Shown here in pieces: positions 49,458-64,000 of a stretch of 64,000 nucleotides of DNA. Under the pieces are notes generated by a model, which was not told where the DNA came from, searched no databases, and saw only the letters and a program-made list of their open reading frames with translations. The stretch spans positions 35,352,946-35,416,945 of the forward strand of contig NC_090186.1 in assembly GCF_024679245.1 (NCBI RefSeq), read 5' to 3'. The first letter of the stretch is position 1. Every line of letters begins with the position of its first letter. Made by a program: the position numbers and the translations under genes. This DNA comes from Pseudorasbora parva. Its lineage: Eukaryota; Chordata; Actinopteri; Cypriniformes; Gobionidae.

Positions 49458-49792
49458 TTAAAGGAATAGTTCACTCCAAAATGAAAATTACCCCATGATT
49501 TACTAACTCTAAGCCAAGGTGTTTATGAATTTCTTCTTTCAGACAAATACAATCAGAGTTATATTAAAAAAATGTCCTGGCTAACCCCCCTAGTGCCATG
49601 TGGATTACTTCTATAATGGATGGATGCACTTTTGGGGGGCTTCACATTTTGGGCTTTATAAAGCTTGGATTAGCCAGGAATGTTTTTAATAAAACTCTGA
49701 TTATATTTGTCTGAAAGAAGAATGCCATATATGCTTGATGGTTAGCAAATCACGGGGTAATTTTCATTTTTGGGTGAACTAGCCTACCTTTA
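49458..49792. mobile_element. Short foldback element, family K, full length
   Basis: TTAAAGGAATAGTTCACTCC at the left, TTTTTGGGTGAACTAGCC and CTTTAA at the right, TTAA borders, 335 bp. Arms such as TTCTTTCAGACAAATACAA and its complement near 49,700 pair. Its left TTAA starts 6 bp after the TG tract. Confidence 0.82.
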
Positions 49793-51091
49793 AGCCCCTA
49801 TGTAAATATGAGATTAACCCCAAATTTCATTGACAAAGCTAATCCCAGAAAATTAATTTTTTAGTAATGACTCCCAAAAATTTAAATGTTGTCATCATTT
49901 TTTTTTACATCGAATTTTGATAATGTGCTTGCGCTGGTCTCTCTTTTTTGTTTTTGTCTAAAATGTATTTGTGATTGGTGTATCACAATAGGAAAGAAAA
50001 GGCTCATCTTCTGTTATGCCAACTTTGAACAAAAACATTCACTCAAAACACAGACTAGATTCAAACTCAGGTAGCCAGTGTCTCATTTCCTTTGCACACA
50101 ACGTACATTTCTGGCCCAATTTTTTTTACCACTATTATCTGGTCACCTCATGTGGCCCACTGATCATTTAGAATATCACCTTCTCTATCTATCCTCAATT
50201 AGAATATCATCCATCATGGCTGTAGCACCAAATTCTCACTCTAGTCAGAGAGGTGAAAAGAGCTGAACTGTGGGAAGAGTGCCTGCGAGTGTCTGACAGA
50301 CGGAATCACTCCACATGAGTGCACCTGACTGGCAGGACGTCACCCTCAATCTCTTTACTGACAGAACTCCTTGAGTTCTTGAACAACAGCTCATTTGCAT
50401 TATGCCACATCACATACAGAATGTGTTTTAAAAAACAGATGTGTGGATATAAAGAGTTAAAACTTTATATAAAAGGTTGCATTCTTCTGTGAGATTGCTT
50501 GCATTGATGCAGCTCAATTATTGACAGGTGTAAATAATCGAATCTCTCTCAGTTGAAGCTGTCTTGTTCTGTGTCTGAAGAATTAATGTGCCATGTAAGC
50601 TTCATTCGTTCAATCACATTTTTAAATGTTCCTGAAAGCCGTAATATTGCAGACATTAGTAACAATGACCAAAAACATCACACTTTATAAAGCCATGAAA
50701 GGTAACCCTTGCAGCTTTAACCCAGCTAACTGGGAACATTCTTAGAACTATGAATAACATTCTGGCGAGGTTATTTCGAAGTTATGAACAAACATTCTTA
50801 CAGTAATGGTAACCGAATGTTCTTTCAAAGTTATTATCTCAAGACATTCGCAAAAAAACATTATGTATACATCTTTAAAGGAATTATAATTGGACAGTCA
50901 TCTGTTTTTTTTAAGTGTTACAGTATACTTGTTACTTTTGAATGTTCTCTTACATTCACATAACCAAGATTTTTTTTAAACCATAGTAAACCCTTTTGAA
51001 CCATATTTGAACATGAAAGAGAAGAAATGGCATTAATGGAAACATTAACAAAACATTTTTAAAACTTTAGACATGTCCTTGTTTAAAAAAA
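49793..51091. other. Intergenic, weak repeat traces
   Basis: 50,730-50,860 has reiterated GAACATTCTTAGAAC / GAACAAACATTCTTA words, probably a decayed repeat. Otherwise no features. Confidence 0.4.
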
Positions 51092-51294
51092 CAACAGCAT
51101 TTGCTGGTAAGCTTATATTTTGAAGCATGGCAGCTGGTTTATGCTGGTCTTTAGTTATTCATGAGCTGGTTTAAGCGGGTCCTAAGCAACCACCTCCAGC
51201 TCAGGACCAGCTTAAAACAGTTCATGACCAACTAAAGACCAGCATAAACCAGCTGCCATGCTTCAAAACATACCTAACCAGCATTTGCTGTTTG
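51092..51294. mobile_element. Palindromic MITE-like element
   Basis: TTTTGAAGCATGGCAGCTGG and TTTATGCTGGTCTTTAGTT are mirrored by AACTAAAGACCAGCATAAA and CCAGCTGCCATGCTTCAAAA. Outer CAGCATTTGCTG words flank both sides. Arms are about 85 bp, loop about 30 bp. Confidence 0.85.
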
Positions 51295-51839
51295 TTTTTT
51301 CCAACAGGGTCTGCTATAACTAATGCTATAGATGCTTATTGATGTTATAACTACTATAAGTAACTTGTCAAATACCTTACCAGTCAGTAGAGTATTAGTA
51401 AACTGTAAGTAGACTGTATAGGTTAGGGTTATTAGAATAAATTATGTAGTTGCAAAGTTACTTAATAGTCAACAGAATGTCTGTTGGAGTAGCATCAAAA
51501 TAAATTGTTAGTGGATATTAAAGGAAGGGGAGGCAATTTTCTAAGAGGCTAGCAATAGCAAGCTAGCTTTGAAAGCTTAAGCTCCCACACTTCCTTCAGA
51601 GTGTCTCGAAAGCCACACCTCCTTCAAAACACACGAACGCATAACAGCAGGGAGCACACAAAAGCATAACAAGAGACTGAGCGACTGAGGCAAATCAGAC
51701 ACATAATCGCCTGTTACAGATTTAACAAATATGTTTTAAATGCTTTGTGCTCAGACCTTCCCCCAACACAACAGAGAAAGGTCCTCCGTTAACCTGGATA
51801 CCAACTGATTTTACGTTTTATGGCCCTAAAAAATGTGGC

Positions 51840-52560
51840 CACATGGAAAAGGAAAATCATGCTTGAAACACAGAGCATAAAATCTCCAGAGGAATTTATC
51901 GCTTGTAAATCCTACTAATCTCATTGGTCAAACCTATACCTTAGGAGGGAGTGACTACTCCCAGACCTTAAAAGAGAAATACTCGTATTCCCTCACTCTC
52001 TACTCTTCACCCTGGCACCTACAACCCGCACTGTGCCCGTGGGCTTCCGCCTGGCAGGCCACCAAGAATGAAGAGCCTACACACACAGAACCTGCATGTG
52101 TGGGACAGGAAACCCAATACCACCATACGGCCTTGGGCCAGCAGGCCCAAACTCCTCATGCTATGTGCAACTTCCTCAACCTCGACAGACTCAAAGCAAC
52201 TATGCACACTCACGGTCCTTCCTTTGCTCAACACGGAAGGAAACGATTCCAACTGCGAAAAGATCGGACAGAATCATCAAGACTTTCTCCTGCATATCTC
52301 TGAAGGCCTTCTGGGGCAAATGCAAGTACTAAGAAATACAAATCACTGTGGAGCTTATCAGGGGTGGACCTCCCCGGTTAGACTGTTTGCATATCTTTAT
52401 CCATCTGTTCTGACCTGGATCTTCTAACTAACTTTGCCTCTCGCCATGTATGTGTTTTGTGTATGTGTGTTGTAATATTGCCCATTATTTAGTTATTAAA
52501 GTTTGTGCCCAATATGACTCCCTGCTGCAAGCAAGTTGTCTGCGCTCTAAACACTTCTGT
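51840..52560 (+). mobile_element. Possible LTR-like segment
   Basis: ATTGGTCAAACC, then CTTAAAAG about 50 bp later, a GC-rich stretch, and TTATTAAAGTTTGTG near 52,493 give the promoter to poly(A) layout of an LTR. Overlapping + ORFs of 67-119 aa at 52,068-52,427 have no domain. No second copy and no target duplication were found, so this is weak. 51,295-51,839 holds nothing recognisable. Confidence 0.3.
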
Positions 52561-52980
52561 CGTAATATATATATATATAAAAATTCTGTCGTCATGAAAA
52601 ATATCCTTTTCTTAGAATTAATTAATAATCAATACTGAATGTTCATATGATGAACTGATTGATTAATTGTATATAATTGTATTAATTGTGCCACATCAAG
52701 TTAATATATTTAAATTATTCAAATATTAATAATTAATCATAATGAATAATCATAATGAGTTTAAATAATTATTAATATTTCACCTCTGAGCTAATTCGCT
52801 ACATTGAAAAGCATAAATTCGCTACACAAACTTCTCGGGTTTCCATCTCTTCCTAATTATTGTAGTTTTTTATGGTGTGCATGGAGGTATGAAAATACAA
52901 ACGCTGACAGGCAGGTAGGACATTGTATCACTGCATTCGGACCAAACGATTGGATGAAAATGTTATGGTTCCACACCTTC

Positions 52981-54106
<1,126 letters not shown>

Positions 54107-55329
54107 CTTAGTGACTTTCAGTCAGATTAAGCAGGCAGTCTACTAAATTCTAATGTTTTTTTACTTAGTAGAATGTATAAAGTGGATCATCGCAATAAAG
54201 TGTTACCCATATTTTTGTTAGTTGGGAAAGAGCCAAAGACATTTCAAAATTAGTCATATTGTCAAAGGATTAGGATGTGAATCTACACAAAAAACAGAAT
54301 AAGTCACTTCTGCAGTTATTAGACTGATGACGGAGTGAAAAGGCCTTCATATAAAAATTGAAATCTCCTCAACCACTAAAGAAGAAATAAGATAATAATG
54401 TATCCATCTAAAAGGCGATAGAGAATTAAGTGTTATAAAATCAGTGTTATTTCTAACATTGATCTTTCTCTGAAAGTCTAGGAAAATCAGAGCCACACAT
54501 CATACAGCAGCAGGCGTCCACAGGAAGTGATTCTGGAAATTCTGGGAACACTGAATTGCCTTAATGGCCATAATAATGTTCAGCTATTAGCGTAGGGCAG
54601 TAATATTTGATACAGCCTACACATTTACAGTGCTGTTTAATCCTGCTGCGCAGTGGATGGCAGTGCTTTGATTGACCCCCTAATCTGCCTATGGTTCTGA
54701 CCCACCTGCAGTTTAGTCCATCAGTCCATTAGCTTCCTCACCATTAGGGATCAGGCTGGTGGATTTTCACATCTCACTCTGTCCTCCTTTCAAATCCGCC
54801 ATCACTCCCACCACCATACATTTCCATGCATACTATGCCTTTTATCTGATTTTATCCCTTTGAACACTGTCATTTATTGATTAACTTCTGATAATGAGTG
54901 TGATTGGAAAAACTAGCAGTCCTCCTCCCAGAGGAAATGTCATTGCTTAAATGTTGTTTGCATTGCACAAAATATGTTTTATTCAAAATCAACATGAAAC
55001 AGCATTCACAACCATTTTAATAGGGTGATAAAAAAAAGGTAAGGTGGGACTTGACTTTATCCACTATAAATTGATTGAATCATGAAAAAATATAAGCACA
55101 GATGAGTCACAGTCAGAGCAAGTTATATATTGTTTACACATTATGAAGACAATATTTTTTTACTTCACAAAAAGGCCAGGGACATCAAAGAAAACAGTTA
55201 ATCAAAGTGAAGTATTTTAGTAATGTCTGATATTTCTTCTAAAATAAATTAGAAAGTTGTTGACATAAGGCTGTGATCGGAATTAATGGTATCTCTGGTA
55301 AATATGATCAAAGATGGTTGGAAAAAAAA
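54107..55329. other. Unique-looking intergenic block
   Basis: 54,460-54,900 has balanced composition, no repeats and no ORF of note (AGGAAGTGATTCTGG, GCCATAATAATGTTCAG). A conserved non-coding element is possible but untested. The rest is AT-rich. Confidence 0.35.
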
Positions 55330-55552
55330 TCAATCTGCATTGTTTACCCTTTTGATCTTTCAGAAATATCTAACCTTTTATTGAAGTAAAATAATTAAAA
55401 GTGGATGGAAATCACATTATGAAATAAATGCTTTTCTCCAAAACATCTTTGGCCATAATTACTGGCATTTTTTTTTTAAATGCGTAAAATATCTCTGAAG
55501 TATATTCCCATTAATATTTTTTTTTTTAGCACACCAGGGGGACTATCCTGAA

Positions 55553-56345
55553 TAGCCTGACAAGCCAGACCCACATCAAGACGGTTGTCTTTCAAACTCG
55601 TTCTGCACGCAATAGGATAGCGCTACAACCAACCAGAGCAACGAAGGTGAAGAGGAGCAAGTTGACAGATTAAACTTTCGCTGTATCCGGTCAGCAAAAC
55701 ACATCTTTCCTTTTTAAGAATGACTTCAGTGGCATTCTTTGTTCTTTTCTCAGAGAAAAGCTTAACTCCAAGTCTTCCAAAGTCGCGGTCAAAACTGATT
55801 CAAAAGTTTTCCAAAAGTTTTCATTCTCCAGCCTCTGTGTTTACGCAAGCGCAGCTCTGTCGTCATTATGTTAAGCCCTGCCCACTGCCTCTATACACTC
55901 TATACCAATATGTGATTGGCCTGACCAGAGTTTGGTTTTTACAGCTCAGAGAAGGTATTGAGCAACCTGATCACATGTAAATGCGTATAAATAGTAAGAC
56001 TGTGCAATGTCATGGAATGTATAAAGCAAAATTTGCCGTGCATATGTTACGCTCTTTTACACGTGCATATGATACGCACTTTATGGCGTGTATATGACGC
56101 GCTTTTGGGTGGGATTCGGGTGGTGGGGTGGGTGGTTCGAATGTATAATACGCATAAAGTGTGTATCATATGCACGCAATAAACAGCGTAGCATATGCAC
56201 CGCCATTTGTTTTGGCGTATACATCACAACATTTCACACTATTTATACGCATATTCGTGAGATCCGCCTGTATTGAGAGTTGCTAGACAACACTCGCGGC
56301 AGATGAGATTTGCTGCCGCTAGGGTGCGTCTAGATTTCTAGGCTA
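55553..56345 (-). mobile_element. Family C element, copy 2, containing a foldback insertion
   Basis: Reverse orientation: starts TAGCCTGACAAGCCAGACCC and ends GCGTCTAGATTTCTAGGCTA. Matches 14,317-14,835 outside the inserted block at about 55,975-56,262. Confidence 0.82.
55975..56262. mobile_element. Foldback element, family L, copy 1
   Basis: ATGCGTATAAATAGTAAGAC and GTGCATATGATACGC on the left, mirrored by GTATCATATGCACGC and CACTATTTATACGCATA on the right. The loop carries GGTGGGATTCGGGTGGTGGGG. Non-coding. Confidence 0.82.
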
Positions 56346-56384
56346 CAGGGGGACTATAGGAACTCCCTATTTCCACCATCAGGG

Positions 56385-56740
56385 GAATAATTAAGAAGTT
56401 CCAAGGAGAGTTTCAAGAAAAATCCTCCTCGCTCATCCAAAAACAAACTCCAGTATATTCATTTGTCAGACACGGGTGGAATTTCAAAAGGGACCGGATT
56501 CTATGGTCAGGTGAAACTCAAAATGAGCAGCAAACCAACAGATAAAAAAAGAAACCTGACAGCCTACGCTAGGAATCATGGGCCATGGTTAGTCAGTCCA
56601 ATGATCCAAAACAAATATAAAATGTACACAAAAATGAACACAAAAATGTCACACAAAACATAGCTACTGCCATGACCATCCCAGTTCCCTGACCTGAACC
56701 CTGTATAGAAAATGAGTGGGCTGAATTGAAGAGAAGAAGC
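56385..56740 (+). pseudogene. Tc1-like transposase fragment
   Basis: Pieces in different frames: GWNFKRDRILWSGETQNEQQ (cf. WSDETK), a QHDND-less middle, and SQFPDLNPV followed by a stop and KMSGLN (cf. [11 protein letters not shown]). The first catalytic Asp of WSD reads Gly here. Too degraded to be active. Confidence 0.6.
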
Positions 56741-56870
56741 AGAAACATTGAGCTGGGAAGCTGAAAGATCTGAAAACTCAGAGGTGTTATCTTGGCAAAA
56801 GGAGGGTGCAAAAAGTATTTAATAAAAGGGAGCCAAAAATTATGGCCAACTTGTTTTGAAGAAGAGCATT

Positions 56871-60578
<3,708 letters not shown>

Positions 60579-60589
60579 CTTAGCATGAA

Positions 60590-61620
60590 TGAAACACAAT
60601 TAAATCTGATGAGGTTCTTGGAGGTGGACGGATTGAGGAGCCAAGGTGGAGACCTGATGGATTTCCTGGGCAGTGGAGCAGGACATGGTGGGCGACATGG
60701 CATGCCTGGAGGAACAAGATAATGTCGTTGGTTCAAGTGAATGAGGCAGAGGCAGGAGCCTGGCAGAACAGGATGATGCCGGAGGAAGGATCAAGGTGGA
60801 AGCGAAGGGAACGATGCACCAAGCAGGGTGCAGGGTGACCAAGCACAAGCAGGGGGTTGATTGACCAAGGTGCTGCCGGTGTGACATAGGGAGCCTGGTG
60901 GAGCCTGAGTGATTGCTGATCGCTGTAGAGCTGAATGAGCGCAGTCCAAGGCTGACAGGTCAAGGTGGAGAATGGGGACTGGAGGCCAATGGTGCAGACG
61001 GGGATCTGCCTCACAGCAGAGTGATGGAGAAGCCAAGGCAGAGACAGAGAGTTGCAGGAAGCCAGTGGTGAGCGTGGAGCCAAGGAGCTGTGTGGTACCA
61101 GAATAGCATGTGAGTCCAGGGAAGTGGATGGAGTCAGTAGAGAGAACAGGCAGGATATCGGATGGGACCTGATCATCCAGAAAGTTACCAGAGGCAGGTT
61201 GATGGGAAGAAAATTTTAAAGGTGGTGAGAGTTTGAACTTTGGCTCTGGGATGGACCCTGAGCTTGTGGTCTGGCTCTGGGTCTGTGGCAGAGAATCTCT
61301 CTGGATGTCCGGGCTGGTACAATGTATATTATCTAGAGCGGGGCAGAGAGATGGCAGCTAAAGATGTTGAAGGACATGGGGAGTCGGAGCTGATGGTGTC
61401 GTCTTTTACGACTTCCACAGTGAGAGAGGATCCATAAATCCACAAGGCATACTCCACAAACTCAAAGAAGGGATGGGGATTGTTCCTCATCAGCAGTATC
61501 ATGCATTTCACTCTAGAAAAGCTGTTTAAGGGTTTCATCGTCCCAGCGTACCTCATTATAGAGCTCAGGATGTCCTCTACAAGTTCAACCAGCATGCGAC
61601 CGTTCTGCGTTTACTAGTCC
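60590..61620 (-). mobile_element. GC-rich block, possible decayed retroelement
   Basis: Composition jumps well above the neighbours. Overlapping minus-strand frames are Ser/Pro/Leu-rich (60,733-61,176, 60,600-60,887), and 61,329-61,595 reads HPFFEFVEYALWIYGSSLTV, which reminds me of recurrent gag-like or uncharacterised repeat ORFs in cyprinids. Similar sequence flanks both sides (near 60,430-60,465 and 61,765-61,800, ACTCAAAGTAAAGACAA-like). No reverse transcriptase, protease or zinc knuckle was found. Confidence 0.35.
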
Positions 61621-62327
61621 ATATCGAGAGGTAATATTGAGGTTCAGTTATTCTGTCACGATCTTGGTTTGTTCTAGTCAACACACACAAAGAAGTACTA
61701 ATTGAAAATCTTTAATTCTTTAATTATTAAACCATAATTCAAGAGGCAGCAGTACCAAATAGCACAAACACTCAAAGTAAAGACAATAATTGACAGTGAA
61801 GCAAACAAGGTGTTCTAAATAAGACACCGGTGTAATTAATTAGAAACCAAGGAAACTAACAAGGGTATTAACAAGACTAAACAGGAAACAGAAGAAACAT
61901 AAGCACACGTAAATTAAAACAATGAAGCATAACCCTGACAACAATATAATATAGGCTTATGATATATGTATATAATAACCTGTTATATTATAGGTGAGCA
62001 CTGAAGAAAGCAATGTGCTGAAACTTAAGCTTGTGCTTTTCTAGTTTTTAATTTACTTGCACTTTCCACTGTACACTTTTTTAAAATAAAATAGTTTTGC
62101 TAGACTTTCTCCAGTCTGGATCTCATTCAGTGCGTGGTTAACAAATTCTTTGTTTGTCAACATTGACTTTTTGGGTCTACGGATCTAAAGCAAAAAGATT
62201 TTACCGGTTTGGAGAACAGCAATTTCTTCTATAACCTGTTTAAAATACTGCATGCTTCATTATCAAGTTTGTTACTCTACAACTAGGTTACCACTAGGTG
62301 AACATTTCCAACCACGCTTGGTTTACC
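61621..62327. other. Intergenic, retroelement-tail-like then unique
   Basis: 61,660-61,960 is A-rich and resembles the sequence at 26,990-27,290 and 60,360-60,465. 61,961-62,327 shows nothing recognisable. Confidence 0.35.
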
Positions 62328-62474
62328 TTAAAGGGTTAGTTCACCCAAAAATGACATTTATGTCATTAATGACTCATCCTAATGTCGTTCCACACCATAA
62401 GACCTTCATCTTCGGAACACAGTTTAAGATATTTAATATTTAGTCCGAGAGCGTATGCAAGTGTATGCACACTA
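62328..62474 (+). mobile_element. Family J element, left end only
   Basis: TTAAAGGGTTAGTTCACCC through CAGTTTAAGATATTTAATA and TTTAGTCCGAGAGCG matches the left ~150 bp of 53,086-54,106. It is cut by the family C element starting at 62,475; its right end is not found in the window. Confidence 0.8.
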
Positions 62475-63079
62475 TAGCCTGAGAAGCCAGACCCACATCA
62501 AGATGTTTGGTCTCGAAACTCACCATTGACAGGGCTCAATCTGAGGGGCGGGATAAACCAACCCGATCACACATAAATGCGTATAAATAGTACGAGTGTG
62601 CAATGTCGTGGAATGTATACGCCAAAACTCATTTTGGCGTGCATATGATACGCTGTTTTTCGCGTGCATATGATACGCACTTTATGGCGTATATATGACA
62701 CGCGCTTGGGTAGGTTTAGGGTGGTGGGGCGTATATATGACACGCGCTTGGGTAGGTTTAGGGTGGTGGGGTGGGGGGTTCGTATGTATAATATGCCATA
62801 AAATGCGTATCATATGCACGCGAAAAACAGCGTGCCATAGACACGCCAAAATGAGTTTTGGCGTATATATTCCACGACATTGCACACTCGTACTATTTAT
62901 ACGCATTTTTGTGAGAATACCCTGGATAAACGGTTGTCTTTCAAACTTCCTCTGTACGCGATAGGATAGTGCTACAACCAACCAGAGCAACGAAGGTGAA
63001 ACAGAGCTTGTTGATAGATTAAACATTCGCCGTATCTGGTCGGCAAAACTCCGAACACATCTTCCCTTTTTAATAATGA
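62475..63079 (-). mobile_element. Family C element, copy 3, containing a foldback insertion
   Basis: TAGCCTGAGAAGCCAGACCC and GATGTTTGGTCTCGAAACTC, then the foldback block, then TCAAACTTCCTCTGTACGCG, ACAACCAACCAGAGCAACGA and CGCCGTATCTGGTCGGCAAA. Truncated: the far end (TCTAGATTTCTAGGCTA) is missing. Confidence 0.78.
62569..62916. mobile_element. Foldback element, family L, copy 2
   Basis: AAATGCGTATAAATAGTACG and its inverted counterpart CGTACTATTTATACGCATTT bound the block; TTTTGGCGTGCATATGATAC is mirrored by GCCAAAATGAGTTTTGGCG parts. A 42-bp segment occurs twice in tandem (62,687-62,728 and 62,729-62,770), absent from copy 1. Confidence 0.85.
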
Positions 63080-63260
63080 CACGGTGTAGCCTATCAGTCT
63101 CTGATTTCCTCGCTTCATATTCATTCTCTCCTTGCTTATAGTACACTCAACTGCCATGAACTATATAGGGATTAGAGAATCAGTAAACAAGTTAGCGATT
63201 TCAGAGAGAGCAACAGAGTTGAAACGGAGTCGATTCCTGTGCTGGAGTCGACTCCAACTC

Positions 63261-63303
63261 TGTCAGGGTGTCAGGGAATCAGGGAGTCAGGGAGTCAGGG
63301 AAT
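63261..63303 (+). repeat. Short minisatellite, 8-9 bp unit
   Basis: Five tandem units of the form GTCAGGGAG / ATCAGGGA, ending at GGGAATTGACTC. Confidence 0.85.
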
Positions 63304-63504
63304 TGACTCTTTTGGTGTCACCCCGTTACTGCCACTAGGCCAGTGTTATATATTTTGTTCAGTTGAGTACTTACAATACCCCAAATGTTTCCAACTATTT
63401 GTAAATCGCGAGAAAACATTGACTTTAATCAAGGAACCAGGACGTGTAAGGTAGTTGCCTATCAATAGCGTCATATCCACATTATCCTTGGTTTCCGATT
63501 TTAC

Positions 63505-63940
63505 TGCCGTAGAAACAAGCGGCAACCTCCAAACCTCCAGCGGCAAATCTCTCTTGAAGCCAATACGGAAGTAATGTAAACTGCAATTCATCAACTGGCC
63601 ACTAGGGACAGGCTCCAGAAGGGAGCAGAATCTCATTGAGCCCCATGTTAAAATTCCCAACTTTACATGTTGTGTAAAAAACAAAAACAAAAACAGAACA
63701 ATTTTGACCTATACGGCTAATTTTGCCCTTCATGACAACTGTGTGGGGGGTGAATTTTGTCTATAGTCACTGCGTCACCTAAGCTCAGCCCACATCCTGC
63801 CTTTTTGCCCATTTTCTTTTATCCGGGAGTGACACACGATGCCGCATTCACAAGATGGCAACGCCCAGCTCGCCCCTACTTTAAGCTTTAGAACGGGTTA
63901 TCGGAATCCTATGGGTGACGTTACGGACACTATGTAGAAA
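63505..63940 (-). repeat. Interspersed repeat, family G, copy 2
   Basis: Inverted relative to 32,125-32,610. Shares GAAGCCAATACGGAAGTA, GGACAGGCTCCAGAAGGGAG, CTATACGGCTAATTTTG and GGTGACGTTACGGACACTAT. The minus-strand 114-aa ORF over it has no domain. 63,080-63,260 and 63,304-63,504 show nothing else. Confidence 0.75.
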
Positions 63941-64000
63941 CCATGACAACTGCATAACTTCTAGCGGCACGCTGTTATAGTTTTGTTCAAACATGGCCCA

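Larger units (their letters stand above)
55330..56870 (+). mobile_element. Decayed Tc1-like transposon split by a family C element
   Basis: A left terminal-like part (TTTGGCCATAATTACTGG near 55,450) and right part (AAAAATTATGGCCAACTTG near 56,835) are inverted. A family C copy at 55,553-56,345 interrupts it and duplicated CAGGGGGACTAT on both sides (55,535-55,546 and 56,346-56,357). Transposase traces are at 56,385-56,740. Confidence 0.65.

Overview
This is vertebrate nuclear DNA and almost certainly from a teleost, most likely a cyprinid (zebrafish or carp-like). The reasons are long introns with GT-AG borders, very dense DNA transposons (Tc1-like, hAT-like and many TTAA-bounded short elements), a 5S-rRNA-derived SINE of the SINE3 type known from zebrafish, and long (CT)n, (TG)n and (TA)n tracts. 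No prokaryotic or organellar features are present. No complete gene lies in the window.

Region 1 (1-13,145): the 3' half of one protein-coding gene on the + strand. Nine consecutive coding exons (678-12,882) join in frame into the last 334 residues of a polypeptide N-acetylgalactosaminyltransferase, ending in a TGA at 12,880-12,882. The second half of the GT-A catalytic domain and a full ricin-type lectin domain with three QxW repeats are readable. The C-terminal lectin part fits GALNT14 better than GALNT2 or GALNT16. The 5' exons (membrane anchor, DxH motif) lie upstream of the window. Introns carry short elements, microsatellites and one Tc1-like transposon whose right end stops only 45 bp before an exon.

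Region 2 (13,146-45,200): no convincing host exon. It is a patchwork of decayed transposons: paired TTAA-bounded elements, three decayed Tc1-like copies, a hAT-like element with a perfect 8-bp target duplication (36,791-37,402), a large foldback palindrome (33.8-34.4 kb), and a nest at 38-41.3 kb holding a SINE3 copy and a second hAT-like element. Some unique-looking stretches could be regulatory.

Region 3 (45,200-64,000): also without host exons. At 45.2-48.1 kb TTAA-bounded elements abut one another, one has inserted into the terminal repeat of a relative, and an LTR-like element sits inside that. The same LTR-like element is inside another short element at 53-54 kb. A foldback element occurs twice inside copies of one host repeat (55.5-56.3 and 62.5-63.1 kb). 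A GC-rich block at 60.6-61.6 kb may be a decayed retroelement.

The window therefore contains one enzyme gene plus a fossil record of transposition. I did not find evidence for an entirely new functional system. The most useful leads are the TTAA-in-TTAA nesting, a 58-bp block duplicated 44 kb apart that no recognised repeat explains, and the (TG)n-linked cassette. Family assignments rest on reading and recall, not on searches.
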